Below, in pieces: positions 8,535 to 17,114 of a stretch of 64,000 nt of DNA (positions are counted from its first letter, which is position 1; each line of letters starts with the position of its first letter). The notes under the pieces were generated by a model. It was not told where the DNA came from and ran no database searches. It was given only the letters and a program-made list of their open reading frames with translations. A program made the translations under genes and the position numbers. This stretch comes from JACCVL01 sp963695375 (GTDB lineage Bacteria > Actinomycetota > Actinomycetes > Propionibacteriales > Nocardioidaceae): assembly GCA_963695375.1 (NCBI GenBank), contig OY968767.1, positions 1,798,001 to 1,862,000 on the forward strand. The letters are read 5' to 3'.

Positions 8535-9050
8535 ATGCGCAGGCCGGGCCGGACTCCGTCGGTGCCCGCAGAGGTGCGCCGGTCCCTGCCCCTCGAGCCG
8601 GGTGAGCGGGTGCTCGCCGGCGCGGCCGACGAGTCCGGCCGGTGGTACGTCGGGACCGACCGCTCCCTGCACCTGCCGGACGGTGCCGGCTGGCGACGGG
8701 TGGGCTGGGAGCACGTCGACCGGGCTCGCTTCGACGACGAGAGCGAGCGGCTCACTGTCGTCGAGGTCGCGGACTTCGGCGAGCCTGAGCCGGTCCACGA
8801 CCTGGCGCTGGTGGAGCCGCGTCGGCTGCTCGACCTGGTCCGCGAGCGGGTCACCGCGTCGATGTTGCTCACCCGGCACGTGCCCGTGCCGGGCAGCCGA
8901 GGCGTGAAGGTGATCGCCCGTCGGTCGCCGGTCGGCGGCCCGGTGGAGTGGTCGTTCTGGCTCGACGAGGGGTTGCAACCGGACGACCCGATGGTGCGGG
9001 CTGCGATCGATGCGGGGCTGGCCGACGCCGAGACGGAGCTGGGCGCCTGA
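8535..9050 (+). CDS. Conserved protein of unknown function next to tRNA-Asn
   Basis: 171 residues, soluble, no signal peptide or membrane segment. After a basic start (MRRPGRTPSVPAEV) come beta-strand-like repeats (GERVLAGAADESGRWYVGTDRSLHL), suggesting a small beta-sandwich or PH-like fold; that is inference. The C-terminus contains a GGPVEWSFWLDEGL segment. The start ATG is 15 nt after the sigma gene stop, so it may be co-transcribed with it. No catalytic motif is visible and I do not assign a function. Confidence 0.7.
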   Translation: MRRPGRTPSVPAEVRRSLPLEPGERVLAGAADESGRWYVGTDRSLHLPDGAGWRRVGWEHVDRARFDDESERLTVVEVADFGEPEPVHDLALVEPRRLLDLVRERVTASMLLTRHVPVPGSRGVKVIARRSPVGGPVEWSFWLDEGLQPDDPMVRAAIDAGLADAETELGA

Positions 9051-9087
9051 GTTGCTAGGGTACTGACGCCCGAGCGCTGCTCGGCGA

Positions 9088-9160
9088 TCCCGCGTAGCTC
9101 AATTGGCAGAGCAGCCGGCTGTTAACCGGCAGGTTACTGGTTCGAGTCCAGTCGCGGGAG
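9088..9160 (+). tRNA. tRNA-Asn (GTT)
   Basis: Complete cloverleaf. The acceptor stem TCCCGCG (9088-9094) pairs with CGCGGGA (9153-9159), with discriminator G at 9160. The anticodon stem GCCGG/CCGGC encloses the loop CTGTTAA with anticodon GTT at 9121-9123. The T-loop TTCGAGT is standard. CCA is not encoded. Confidence 0.97.
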
Positions 9161-9176
9161 CTGTCGAGCTCGCTCG

Positions 9177-10019
9177 TCACCGCCGGTCGGGGTGCGCTGA
9201 CCCGCCTCGGTCGACTGCCTCCCGCTCGTCCGCGATCCTGCTGCTGCTGCGGACGAGTCGGAGCAGCGTGACCAGCAGCAGGCCCCCGAGCATGTTCCCG
9301 GCCACGGTGTAGCCGAACCAGCCGAGCCAGTCGACGTACCCGAACGGCACGTCCTTGACATGCAGGGCACCGAAGATCAGCAGCGAGTCGAGGATGGAGT
9401 GGAACATCTCCAGCCCGGCCAGCAGGAAGGCCCCCGCGATCGCTGCGGCGATCTTGGCGGGCATCGAGTCGGTGCCGTGCTGCATCCGGGTCATCAGCGT
9501 GATCACCGCACCGCCGAGCACGGCCAGGGAGAAGGTCTCGGCCGAGAACGGCGCGGTGACGAAGTGCCTCGCCGACTCCACGGTCTGCGGGTGCAGGTCG
9601 GGGAACGCGGTCATGATCAGCCACATCAACAGCCACCCGCCGGCGAGGTTGGCCACCAGCGTTCCTGACCACAGCTTGGCCAGCTGGCCGACGCTGGCGC
9701 GCTTGGCCGCGACGGTGGTGACCGGGATCAGGAAGCCCTCGGTGAACAGCTCGCTGTGACCGAGCAACAGCGCCAGGAACCCGATGGAGAACGCCAGGCC
9801 GGCGAGCAGGACGCTGCCGGTCGCCTCTCGAACCGCCAGGAAGGCCAGCACACCCAGTGCGACCTCGGTGCCGCCGAAGAATCCCGTGACGAGTACCTCG
9901 CGCCAGCTGCGGTGCAGCCGCTGAACACCCTCTTCGACGGTGCGGTCGAAGGCGCGTTCCAGGTCGTCTTCCATCGGCCCGTCACTCGCGCCGAGTTCGC
10001 GGCGTTGCGGCTCGCTCAT
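9177..10019 (-). CDS. Formate/nitrite transporter (FNT) family channel
   Basis: Integral membrane protein predicted to pass small monovalent anions such as formate, nitrite or hydrosulphide. 280 residues: a cytosolic N-terminal segment rich in charged residues (about 1-45), then six hydrophobic helices from FFGGTEVALGVLAFLAV to MLGGLLLVTLLRLV. Family marks include GHSELFTEGFLIP at about 92-104 and the half-membrane helix region around LWSGTLVANLAGGWLL. The charged N-terminal extension is of the type seen in the YfdC-like branch. It points toward the tRNA-Asn gene, with its stop 17 nt beyond it. No enzyme gene nearby indicates the substrate. Confidence 0.9.
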   Translation of the reverse strand: MSEPQRRELGASDGPMEDDLERAFDRTVEEGVQRLHRSWREVLVTGFFGGTEVALGVLAFLAVREATGSVLLAGLAFSIGFLALLLGHSELFTEGFLIPVTTVAAKRASVGQLAKLWSGTLVANLAGGWLLMWLIMTAFPDLHPQTVESARHFVTAPFSAETFSLAVLGGAVITLMTRMQHGTDSMPAKIAAAIAGAFLLAGLEMFHSILDSLLIFGALHVKDVPFGYVDWLGWFGYTVAGNMLGGLLLVTLLRLVRSSSRIADEREAVDRGGSAHPDRR

Positions 10020-10094
10020 GCGGCACCCCTTCGGAGTTGCTGTGCGCCGATCATCGGATCGGCGCCGGGTCCGCGCACCCCGAGGTGACTCGCG

Positions 10095-10847
10095 CTACTC
10101 GCCCCAGCCCATCGGGAACACCTCGAACGCAGCCGCGAACGTCGTCCCCAGCCGGGCTCCGTTGCCGCGGGCCATGGACTGCAGGAACTCGTCCGGGTCG
10201 AAGTCCTCCCAGCCGAGGCCGTCGATATATGCCTTGTGCGCGGCCAGCGACTGTACTCCGAGCGAGAAGGTGTCGGTGGTGTCGACGGCGTGTCCCGCGC
10301 CGGGTGAGCCGAACGCCCAGACCTGCTGAACCCCGCCCCACGGCTCGACCCCGTCGCGCAGCTGCTCGGGGAAGACCCAGCGGTTGCCGGCGTCCCGGAC
10401 GGCGTCCAGCGTGGCCCGGCCGACGGCGATGTGGTCGGCCTGGTTGAGGTTTCGACCGCCCCAGGTGTCTCGGAAGTTGCCGGTGATGACGATCTCGGGC
10501 CGATGCTCGCGGACCGAGGCGGCGATCGCCCGGCGCAGTGGCACGCCGTACTCGAGGATGCCGTCCGGAAGCCCGAGGAAGTCCACCGCGTCGACGCCGA
10601 CGATTCGGGCCGAGTCCACCTGCTCGGCCTCCCGGACGGTGCGGCACTCGTCGGGGTGCATGCCGTCGATCCCCGCCTCGCCGCTGGTCACCATGCAGTA
10701 GACGACCTGTTTGCCCTGCCGGGTCCAGCGGGCCACCGCCGCGGCGGCGCCGAACTCCATGTCGTCGGGGTGCGCGACCACGGCGAGCGCGCGGTGCCAG
10801 TCCTCGCGCAGCGGTTCCAGCGGGGGCGGGGTGGGAGCGTCGGTCAT
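10095..10847 (-). CDS. PIG-L/LmbE family deacetylase
   Basis: Zinc-dependent N-deacetylase fold, related to MshB/Mca and BshB. 250 residues from the ATG at 10847. The hallmark AHPDD is at residues 25-29, and the third zinc ligand is likely the His in NQADHIAVG. The region around MVTSGEAGIDGMHPDECRTVREAEQ fits the family. An in-frame extension upstream (to 10892) would run across repeat DNA, so the ATG is preferred. The substrate cannot be named: mycothiol-pathway enzymes are larger, and this looks like one of the general actinobacterial PIG-L proteins. Confidence 0.88.
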   Translation of the reverse strand: MTDAPTPPPLEPLREDWHRALAVVAHPDDMEFGAAAAVARWTRQGKQVVYCMVTSGEAGIDGMHPDECRTVREAEQVDSARIVGVDAVDFLGLPDGILEYGVPLRRAIAASVREHRPEIVITGNFRDTWGGRNLNQADHIAVGRATLDAVRDAGNRWVFPEQLRDGVEPWGGVQQVWAFGSPGAGHAVDTTDTFSLGVQSLAAHKAYIDGLGWEDFDPDEFLQSMARGNGARLGTTFAAAFEVFPMGWGE

Positions 10848-10888
10848 GTCCGCGACCGTACGCCTTCCGGAGGGTCCCCACCCCCCGT

Positions 10889-10932
10889 CCACGATCCGCG
10901 ACTTCTGCAGCCGGGCGAAGGTCGCGGATGGC
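10889..10932. repeat. Dispersed palindromic repeat, degenerate pair
   Basis: Left arm CCACGATCCGCGACTTC with TGCAG (10889-10910) is intact. The right arm (about 10918-10932) is decayed to AAGGTCGCGGATGG. A C-rich tract (CCCCACCCCCCG) precedes the left arm, as at other copies. It lies in the gap between the PIG-L gene and a secreted-protein gene. Confidence 0.8.
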
Positions 10933-11076
10933 GGGAGGACGAGGTTGCTCGGACTGTGTGGGTTTGCACCGTTTGGTTAGGCCGTTCGGGCTATGGGCGT
11001 ATGGATCAAACAGCGGAAGGCTCGCAGCTACCTGCCGCGACAATCAGTGTGCGGCGCGCCAACGGGAGGACGTGGC

Positions 11077-11682
11077 ATGTCGGGATTCTTCTCTCACACG
11101 CGCAAGCGGGTGGCGGTCGTCACCCTGGTGGGGCTGGTGTTCGTCCTCGCGGGAGCTGGCCTCGTAGCAGCATCGAGTCCCGACCCGGCTGAACATCCCC
11201 GTGCCGCCGACACCGGGGTCGCGGCAGTGCCGCGGGCAACGGGTCAGGTCGCCGGTGGGGGCTGTCGGGTCGGTTTCGACACACAGACCGCCACGCTCGT
11301 ACCCCCGGACGACACCACGTCGGACAACGTCGCCGCCAGCACGGTCCGGCTGCACAAGACCTGCCAGGGCCCTGTGGTCGGGACGTTCAGCAGTGAGGTG
11401 GCCACCCCGGGCGCCGGTGACTTCGTGCACGTGGACATGCGGGCGACCTGCGTGGGCACCGGACGGCAGACCAACCCGTGCACGGTGGGTGAGGAGGTGT
11501 TCGCGTCGCCGGGGCACTCGTTCTTCCAGAATGGGCAGGCGTCCACTCACGTGGGGGCGGTAACGATGGTCTGGACCGGTTTGAAGCGCGGGAACTGGAA
11601 GTTCGAGGTGCTGCCCGGCGGCAACGGCGTGGCGAACCTGCAGTTCCGCGCCTTCACCGTCGAAGCCTTCGGCACGTCCTGA
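11077..11682 (+). CDS. Secreted/membrane-anchored protein of unknown function
   Basis: 201 residues. Start ATG at 11077 follows GGGAGGA at proper spacing. Residues about 11-33 form a hydrophobic signal or anchor segment (VAVVTLVGLVFVLAGAGLVAA) whose end could be cut after an AxS-type site. The exported part has four cysteines (GGGC, KTC, ATC, NPC) likely to form two disulphides, and a beta-rich character (TVRLHKTCQGPVVG, FVHVDMRATCVG). No domain recognised. The long leader (from about 10960) contains GTTT then GGGCTAT 13 nt apart, loosely like a stress-sigma promoter, but this is weak. Confidence 0.65.
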   Translation: MSGFFSHTRKRVAVVTLVGLVFVLAGAGLVAASSPDPAEHPRAADTGVAAVPRATGQVAGGGCRVGFDTQTATLVPPDDTTSDNVAASTVRLHKTCQGPVVGTFSSEVATPGAGDFVHVDMRATCVGTGRQTNPCTVGEEVFASPGHSFFQNGQASTHVGAVTMVWTGLKRGNWKFEVLPGGNGVANLQFRAFTVEAFGTS

Positions 11683-11706
11683 CCGGCCCCCGTCACCCCC
11701 CGTCCC

Positions 11707-11758
11707 GGTCACGATCCGCGACTTTTGCAGCACCCGGAAAAAGTCGCGGATCGTGACC
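11707..11758. repeat. Dispersed palindromic repeat, perfect 20-bp arms
   Basis: Arms at 11707-11726 and 11739-11758 are perfect inverted copies (GGTCACGATCCGCGACTTTT and its complement) around a 12-nt loop. A CACCCCCC tract precedes it. It follows the stop of the secreted-protein gene by 25 nt and could act as a transcription stop, though no T-run follows. Confidence 0.9.
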
Positions 11759-11806
11759 AGAGGTGGGGCGCGACTACGCTGTCCGCGCTGCCGATCCGGC
11801 GGTGAC

Positions 11807-11880
11807 GGGGCGGTAGCTCAGCAGGTCAGAGCAAGGGACTCATAATCCCTGGGTCGCGGGTTCGAGCCCCGCCCGCCCCA
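11807..11880 (+). tRNA. tRNA-Met (CAT), elongator type
   Basis: The acceptor stem GGGGCGG (11807-11813) pairs with CCGCCCC (11873-11879); discriminator A at 11880. The anticodon loop CTCATAA has CAT at 11841-11843, and the T-arm GCGGG/CCCGC encloses TTCGAGC. Position 1-72 is a G-C pair, so it is not the initiator. A lysidine-modified Ile tRNA also carries CAT, but the TAGCTCAG and GGACTCATAATCC sequence favours Met. Confidence 0.93.
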
Positions 11881-11962
11881 CCGGATGCGACCGACCACCG
11901 CTCCTGCGGCGCCGTCGACGAGATTCCGATATACGGTCGCGGGGTCGAGCGAGGAGGCGGCG

Positions 11963-13318
11963 ATGGCCCTGGACGCGGTCGTCCTCGGCGCGGGGCTGGC
12001 GGGGCTGTCCGCAGCGCGTGATCTGCACCGTGCCGGCGCGGAGGTTCTCGTGCTCGAGGCCCGGGACCGGGTCGGTGGCCGGGTGTCGCAGACGCGCCTG
12101 CCCGACGGCCGACTGGTTCAGCTGGGCGGCGAGGTCGTCGGGCTCGGCCACACCGGCTACGCCCAGCTGGTGGCCGAGCTCGGGCTGACGCTCGAGCCGG
12201 CGTTTCCCGCGGTGGCGGGAGAAGACACCTGGGCGCTGGTCGACGGCGTGGTCGTCGGCGGCCCGGAGTGCTGGCTCGGGCCGGACGACATGGCGTCGTA
12301 CGAGCGGGTGGAGAGCCGGTTCGCGGCTCTGGCTCGGACCGTGGATCCCCGTGACCCGTGGAGCCATCCGGACGCGGAACGGCTGGACCGGCTCAGCGTC
12401 GGGCAGTGGCTGCGCGAGGAGGGCGCCACTCCCGCGGTGGTTCGGGCTCGTGAGCTGGCCATGCTGGCCCTCGCCGCCGAGTCGGTCGAGCGCACGTCGC
12501 TGCTGTCCGACCTGCGCATGGAGGCTGTCGTTGGCGCCCACGGCTTCTACGACTACGAGCGGTGGGAGTGCCTGCGGGTGCGCGAGGGCTCGGCGACGGT
12601 GGCGCTCAGGTTGGCCGAGGACCTCGGCGACCGGATCCGTTTCGGGTCCCCGGTCACCCGCATCCAGGTCCATCCGCACCGCGCCCGGGTCACGCTGGCC
12701 ACCGGGGAGCAGTACGACGCCGCCGCGGTGATCTGCACCCTGCCGCCCGGGCCGCTGCGGAGCGTGGCGGTCGAGGGCGTCTCCGAGGCGCGGCTGTCGT
12801 CCCTGCGACGGCAGCGACACGCCCCTTCGGTGAAGGCGTGCTTGGTCTACGACCGTTCGTTCTGGGTCGACCACGGCCAGAACGGCGCGAGCTACTTCGA
12901 GCGCACGATGCTGGGCGGGACCTGGCAGCAGGTCGACGGCGTGCTCTCGGCACTGGTTCCGCCCGAGCGCGTCGGTGGCTACCTCGGCACGGACCCCGCC
13001 CTGGCGCGCGAGGAGTTCGTCGAGGAGGTGGCTGCGGCCTTCGGTCCGCAGGCGCGGCAGCCGCAGGAGGTGCTCGTCCGAGCGTGGGTGACCGATCCGT
13101 ACACCCAGGGCTACGTGACGGCATGGCGCCCGGGAGACGTCACGGCGGTCGGCCCACTGCACGGGACCCACGACCCGCCGTTCTTCGTCGCGGGGTCGGA
13201 CCAGTGGGTGTGCGGCTACATGGAGGGTGCGGTACGGACCGGCAGAGCCGCCGCCGCCGCCGTCCTCGGCCGTGACCACCCGCACCCCGGCGAACCCGAC
13301 TTCACCGTGCCGTGGTGA
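11963..13318 (+). CDS. Flavin-dependent amine oxidase
   Basis: Predicted to oxidise an amine to aldehyde/imine with release of H2O2. 451 residues. The FAD Rossmann motif GAGLAGLSAA is at 9-18, followed by the signature EARDRVGGR at 33-41 and the flavin-contacting C-terminal region GSDQWVCGYMEGAVRTGRAAA. The internal YFER and GGTWQQVDG segments belong to the substrate domain. Start ATG at 11963 is preceded by GAGGAGG. It is followed 61 nt later by a dimethylglycine/sarcosine-dehydrogenase-like gene on the same strand, suggesting a small amine-catabolism operon. The actual amine is unknown. Confidence 0.88.
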   Translation: MALDAVVLGAGLAGLSAARDLHRAGAEVLVLEARDRVGGRVSQTRLPDGRLVQLGGEVVGLGHTGYAQLVAELGLTLEPAFPAVAGEDTWALVDGVVVGGPECWLGPDDMASYERVESRFAALARTVDPRDPWSHPDAERLDRLSVGQWLREEGATPAVVRARELAMLALAAESVERTSLLSDLRMEAVVGAHGFYDYERWECLRVREGSATVALRLAEDLGDRIRFGSPVTRIQVHPHRARVTLATGEQYDAAAVICTLPPGPLRSVAVEGVSEARLSSLRRQRHAPSVKACLVYDRSFWVDHGQNGASYFERTMLGGTWQQVDGVLSALVPPERVGGYLGTDPALAREEFVEEVAAAFGPQARQPQEVLVRAWVTDPYTQGYVTAWRPGDVTAVGPLHGTHDPPFFVAGSDQWVCGYMEGAVRTGRAAAAAVLGRDHPHPGEPDFTVPW

Positions 13319-13379
13319 CCGCACGGCCCCGCCCGCGCGGATGCCCGACGGCGGACGCGTTTCGGTCAGGGGAGAGTTG

Positions 13380-15863
13380 ATGGACCGGCTCGTGGACCGG
13401 CAGCTGGGAGCGGATGCCTGCGGGATCGAGACCGCCGGCGCGGACTTGCCTGATCGGGCCGGCGTCGTCGTGGTGGGCGGCGGGTTGGTCGGTGCGTCGG
13501 TCGCCTACCACCTCACGCTGATGGGGGAGACCGACGTACTGCTCCTGGAACGCAACGTCCTCGGCAGCGGCACCAGCTGGCATGCCGCCGGGTTGGTGTC
13601 GCGTGGTCGGAGCTCGGTGGCGCTCAGCGAGCTGGCGAGCTACGGCGTGGACTGTTACGCGCGGTTGCAGGAGGAGACCGGCGTCGACGTCTCCTTCAAC
13701 CAGTGCGGCTCCCTGGCAGTGGCCCGGACGCCGGAACGCTGGGACGAGCTGTGCCGTCAGCAGATCGTGGTCGGACAGCTCGGTGTCGAGACACACCTGG
13801 TCGGACCCGAGGACGTGCACCGGATCTGGCCGCTGGCTAGCCCCGACGGGCTGGTGGGAGGGCTCCACCAGCCGCAGGACGGGCACCTCAACCCCGGCCA
13901 CGCCGCGCTGGCGCTGTGCCGGGCGGCGTACGTGCGCGGAGTAGCGGTGCGTGAGGGCGTGCCGGTGGTCGGCGTCCGGGTGGAGGACGCGACCGTTGCC
14001 GGGGTCGAGACGGGCCGGGGCTTCGTGGCCGCGGAGCGGGTGGTGCTGGCAGCCGGGCTGTGGACCCGCGACCTGGCCGCCTCGGCCGGAGCCAACGTGC
14101 CGCTGCACGCCGCCGAGCACGTCCATGCCCGCACGGTCCCGATCGAGGGGGCCCATGCCCGGCTGCCGGTCCTGCGTGACCTCGACGGCTACTTCTACGT
14201 GCGTACCGAATCCGGCCGGCTGCTCGTGGGGGCGTTCGAACCGGACGGCAGGCCGCGTCCCGTCCAGGACGTAACGACCGACGGGTTCGCCGAGTTCGAG
14301 CCGGACAGGGAGCACTTCTCCGGGGTCCGCCGGCTGGCGGAGCAGCGCATCCCGGTGCTCGACGGCATCGAGTACGACCGCTTCCTGAATGCGCCCGAGA
14401 GCTTCACCCCTGACGGCAGCTTCTGCCTCGGTGAGAGCGCCGAGGTCTCGAGTCTGTTCGTGGCTGCGGGGTTCAACTCCCAGGGAGTCATCTACGCCCC
14501 GGGAGCCGGCCGCGCGCTCGCGGACTGGATCCTCCACGGGGCGCCGGGGTTCGACGCTTCCGCGGTCGACGTTCAGCGCTTCAGCCGGCAGCAGGGCAGC
14601 ACGGCATACCTGCGCGAGCGGACCCGCGAGTCCTTGGGGCAGCTGTATGCGATGCACTGGCCGCACCGGCAGCCGGAGACCGCCCGGAACGTCCGGCGCA
14701 CCCCGCTGCACGAACGGCTCGCGCAGGCCGGGGCCTGCTTCGGCGAGACGGCCGGCTGGGAGCGGGCGAACTGGTACGCCGAGCCGGGGCAGCGACCCGA
14801 CTACCAGTACAGCTACGGACCGCAGAACTGGTTCGAGTCGGCCGGACGCGAGCACCGCGCCGCGCGCGAGGCGGTGGCTCTGTTCGACCTCAGCTCGTTC
14901 ACCAAGGTGGAGGTGGCCGGGCCGGAGGCCCTCGACGTGGTGCAGGAGCTCTGCACCGCCGACCTCGACATGGAGTCCGCTCGGGTGCGCTACACCCTGA
15001 TGCTCAACGCGCGCGGTGGCATCGAGCTGGACGGCACGGTGACCCGGTTGGACACCGACAGGTTCCTCGTCGTCACTCCCGCGGCGAGCCAGACCAAGAC
15101 GCTGTGGGCGCTGCGACGTCGTGCCCGGGGCCGGGCGGCGGCCGTCTTCGACACGACCTCGGGACTGGCCACCATCGCCGTGATGGGACCGCGCAGCCGT
15201 GAGCTGATGACGCGGATCTCACCGGCGGACTGGAGTGACGAGGCCCTGCCGTACATGCGCGCTCGCGAGGTCGAGGTCGGGTCCGATCACGCACTGGTGC
15301 TGCGGACGAGCTTCGTCGGGGAGCTGGGCTACGAGATCTACCCGACCGCCGATGCGGCGATCCATGTGTTCGACGCGGTGGTCGAGGCAGGCCGGGAACT
15401 GGGGCTGGTGCATGCCGGCTACCACGCCCTGGACTCGCTGCGGTGCGAGAAGGGCTTTCGGCACCTCGGCCACGACATCGGACCGGGTCTGGACCCGGTC
15501 GAGGCAGGGCTGCTGTTCGCCGTGTCCGAGCGCAAGGACACCGACTTCGTGGGGCGGGCCGCCCTGCGGCAGAGTCGAGAGCCGCGGTGGCGCACCTGTT
15601 TCGTACGCCTCGACGACCCGCGCCCGCTGCTCCACCAGGACGAGCCGGTCCTGCGGGAGGGGCGCCGGATCGGTCGGGTGACGAGTGGCGGCTACGGGTG
15701 GACGGTGGGCGGCGCCTGCGGCGTCGCGCTCGTCGACCGGCAGGAGGCGAGCGAGCTGGGCGACGACCGCTGGAACGTCACGGTCACCTGTGGTTCGACC
15801 TCCGTGCCGGCGACCCTGTCGCCACAGCCCTTCTACGACCCCACGGGGTCCCGGCTGCGGTAG
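13380..15863 (+). CDS. Dimethylglycine/sarcosine dehydrogenase-like protein (DAO + GcvT domains)
   Basis: 827-residue two-part enzyme. The N-terminal D-amino-acid-oxidase/FAD domain has VVVVGGGLVGAS at about 30-40 and SGTSWHAAGLVS at 63-74; H68 aligns with the histidine that carries covalent FAD in dimethylglycine and sarcosine dehydrogenases. The C-terminal half (from about residue 480) is a GcvT-like tetrahydrofolate-binding domain (HRAAREAVALFDLSSFTK, SFVGELGYEI, HALDSLRCEKGFRHLGHD) that would capture the released one-carbon unit. Start ATG at 13380 follows GGGGAGA. The gene follows the amine oxidase. The exact N-methyl substrate is not evident. Confidence 0.88.
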   Translation: MDRLVDRQLGADACGIETAGADLPDRAGVVVVGGGLVGASVAYHLTLMGETDVLLLERNVLGSGTSWHAAGLVSRGRSSVALSELASYGVDCYARLQEETGVDVSFNQCGSLAVARTPERWDELCRQQIVVGQLGVETHLVGPEDVHRIWPLASPDGLVGGLHQPQDGHLNPGHAALALCRAAYVRGVAVREGVPVVGVRVEDATVAGVETGRGFVAAERVVLAAGLWTRDLAASAGANVPLHAAEHVHARTVPIEGAHARLPVLRDLDGYFYVRTESGRLLVGAFEPDGRPRPVQDVTTDGFAEFEPDREHFSGVRRLAEQRIPVLDGIEYDRFLNAPESFTPDGSFCLGESAEVSSLFVAAGFNSQGVIYAPGAGRALADWILHGAPGFDASAVDVQRFSRQQGSTAYLRERTRESLGQLYAMHWPHRQPETARNVRRTPLHERLAQAGACFGETAGWERANWYAEPGQRPDYQYSYGPQNWFESAGREHRAAREAVALFDLSSFTKVEVAGPEALDVVQELCTADLDMESARVRYTLMLNARGGIELDGTVTRLDTDRFLVVTPAASQTKTLWALRRRARGRAAAVFDTTSGLATIAVMGPRSRELMTRISPADWSDEALPYMRAREVEVGSDHALVLRTSFVGELGYEIYPTADAAIHVFDAVVEAGRELGLVHAGYHALDSLRCEKGFRHLGHDIGPGLDPVEAGLLFAVSERKDTDFVGRAALRQSREPRWRTCFVRLDDPRPLLHQDEPVLREGRRIGRVTSGGYGWTVGGACGVALVDRQEASELGDDRWNVTVTCGSTSVPATLSPQPFYDPTGSRLR

Positions 15864-15873
15864 CTGCCACCAC

Positions 15874-16632
15874 TCAGGCGCGGGCTCGTACGCACCAGGC
15901 GGTCGCGCTCACCTCGAAGGGTGCTGCCGGCGTCAGCTCCGAGCAGCGCAGGCGCAACACCTCGCGGCTCGCGTCGTCGAGCTGGTTGACGTAAGCACCC
16001 GCGGGGCCGACCCCCATCAGGTACGGCTCCCACCAGGATTCGAAGGAGTCGTAGCCGACCCGCACCGTCAACGACGAGGACTCGATGTCCTGCAGGCCGG
16101 CAGCGGCGCACAGCTCGGCGAGATGTCCCTCCCCAGTGCCCGCCATGTCTCGTTCACCCGGATGGTTCGGGTCCATCGTTCGCACTGCCTGCCAGAACAG
16201 CGCGATGGGCCCACTCCCGCCCTGGTGATCCCAGACGCAGGCCGTGACCGTTCCTCCGGGATTGGTCACGCGGCCCATCTCGCGGAGCCCGGCGACGGGA
16301 TCATCCATGAAGTGCACGACCAGCTGGGCGAGGGCCACGTCGAAGGTGGCATCCGGGAACGGCAGATCCTCGGCGACGCCGGCCCGCACGTCGACGTCGG
16401 GGAAGCGATCCTGGCTAGCCGCCACGAACGGCGGGGAGGGATCGACACCCGCGACGGCGTTCGCGCCCAGGCGGTCGACCAGCCGGGCGGTCAGGGCTCC
16501 GGGGCCGCAGCCGACGTCGAGGGCGCGCATCCCCGGCCGCACGTCGGCCTGGTCGACGAACAACGCGGCCAGCGGCTCGGCATACCGGCCCATGAAGTGT
16601 CCGTAGGCGTCTGCGGTCACGTCGAAGGACAT
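15874..16632 (-). CDS. Class I SAM-dependent methyltransferase
   Basis: 252 residues. SAM-binding motif I LDVGCGPG is at 38-45, acidic motif II (VAGVDPSPPF) follows, then motif post-I DLPFPDATFDVALAQLVVHF, as in the UbiE/type 11 group. The ATG at 16632 has a TATCGT hexamer 6 nt upstream. It is transcribed away from the arsR-permease pair, and the two starts share a 104-bp intergenic region with a large inverted repeat. That could suggest an arsenite methyltransferase, but the conserved three-cysteine arrangement of ArsM is not evident, so the substrate is left open. Confidence 0.82.
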   Translation of the reverse strand: MSFDVTADAYGHFMGRYAEPLAALFVDQADVRPGMRALDVGCGPGALTARLVDRLGANAVAGVDPSPPFVAASQDRFPDVDVRAGVAEDLPFPDATFDVALAQLVVHFMDDPVAGLREMGRVTNPGGTVTACVWDHQGGSGPIALFWQAVRTMDPNHPGERDMAGTGEGHLAELCAAAGLQDIESSSLTVRVGYDSFESWWEPYLMGVGPAGAYVNQLDDASREVLRLRCSELTPAAPFEVSATAWCVRARA

Positions 16633-16638
16633 CTGCCG

Positions 16639-16644
16639 ACGATA
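16639..16644 (-). promoter_or_regulatory. Putative -10 element TATCGT for the methyltransferase gene
   Basis: Read on the minus strand, TATCGT ends 6 nt before the ATG at 16632, consistent with a leaderless transcript. Confidence 0.4.
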
Positions 16645-16698
16645 GGACGCGCCGGTCGGAGTGCCCAGAGCACGCGAGGGGTTCCGCCGCTCGCATGA

Positions 16699-16727
16699 TT
16701 CATCTATCATCGACGATGAACGATGAA
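16699..16727. promoter_or_regulatory. Candidate ArsR operator (29-bp inverted repeat)
   Basis: Perfect core TCATCGACGATGA (16707-16719), extended to a 29-bp inverted repeat centred on 16713 with only two mismatched positions; the outer arms are TTCATC and GATGAA. It lies just before the ArsR start and ends inside its Shine-Dalgarno region, so a bound repressor would block transcription. It is the natural autoregulatory site for the adjacent ArsR protein and might also control the divergent methyltransferase gene. Confidence 0.65.
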
Positions 16728-16736
16728 GGAGCCGCC

Positions 16737-17114
16737 ATGCTCGACCGCCCGACCGCCGTGGCCTACGCCAGCTGGTTCGCCTGCCTCTCCGATCCGACCC
16801 GGCTGCAGCTGCTGCACGAGCTCGCGACCGCCGAGGGGTCACGGTCGGTCGGCCAGCTGGTCGACGCTCTCGGCGTCGCCCAGTCCACCGTCTCCGCGCA
16901 CCTGCGGCGGCTCGCCGAGCTGGAGTTCGTCTTCGTCGAACGGGTCGGCACCACCAGTCGAGTACGAGTCAACCCGGACTGCCTGGCGGCGTTCCCGACC
17001 GCCGCGGAGATCGTGATGGCCCGGGTGCCCGTGCAGGTGGCCGACAGCCGCACCGGCAGCCGCACCGGCAGCCGCGCCGGCAGCGTGCCCTGGCGACAGC
17101 AGCCGGACCAGTGA
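16737..17114 (+). CDS. ArsR/SmtB-family transcriptional regulator
   Basis: 125-residue winged-helix repressor. The core runs from ACLSDPTRLQLLHELA (15-30) through the recognition helix AQSTVSAHLRRLAELEF (48-64) to the wing (VERVGTTSRVRVNP). The usual alpha-3 metal-binding cysteines (ELCVCDL type) are absent; the only cysteines are C16 and C82. The C-terminal tail has a repeated RTGS/RAGS motif from near-identical 12-nt units. The ATG at 16737 follows AAGGAG by 5 nt; an earlier ATG at 16716 lies within the operator palindrome and is less likely. Its stop overlaps the permease start (GTGA), indicating translational coupling. Confidence 0.9.
   Translation: MLDRPTAVAYASWFACLSDPTRLQLLHELATAEGSRSVGQLVDALGVAQSTVSAHLRRLAELEFVFVERVGTTSRVRVNPDCLAAFPTAAEIVMARVPVQVADSRTGSRTGSRAGSVPWRQQPDQ

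Noticed and set aside
9088..10019. tRNA-Asn as an attachment site of an integrated element
   Set aside because: No integrase, direct repeat of the tRNA 3' end or foreign-looking block follows; the next gene is an ordinary FNT channel.
15874..16632. arsM, arsenite methyltransferase
   Set aside because: The neighbouring ArsR-permease pair suggested it, but the conserved three-cysteine layout of ArsM is not recognisable, so only a general methyltransferase is called.
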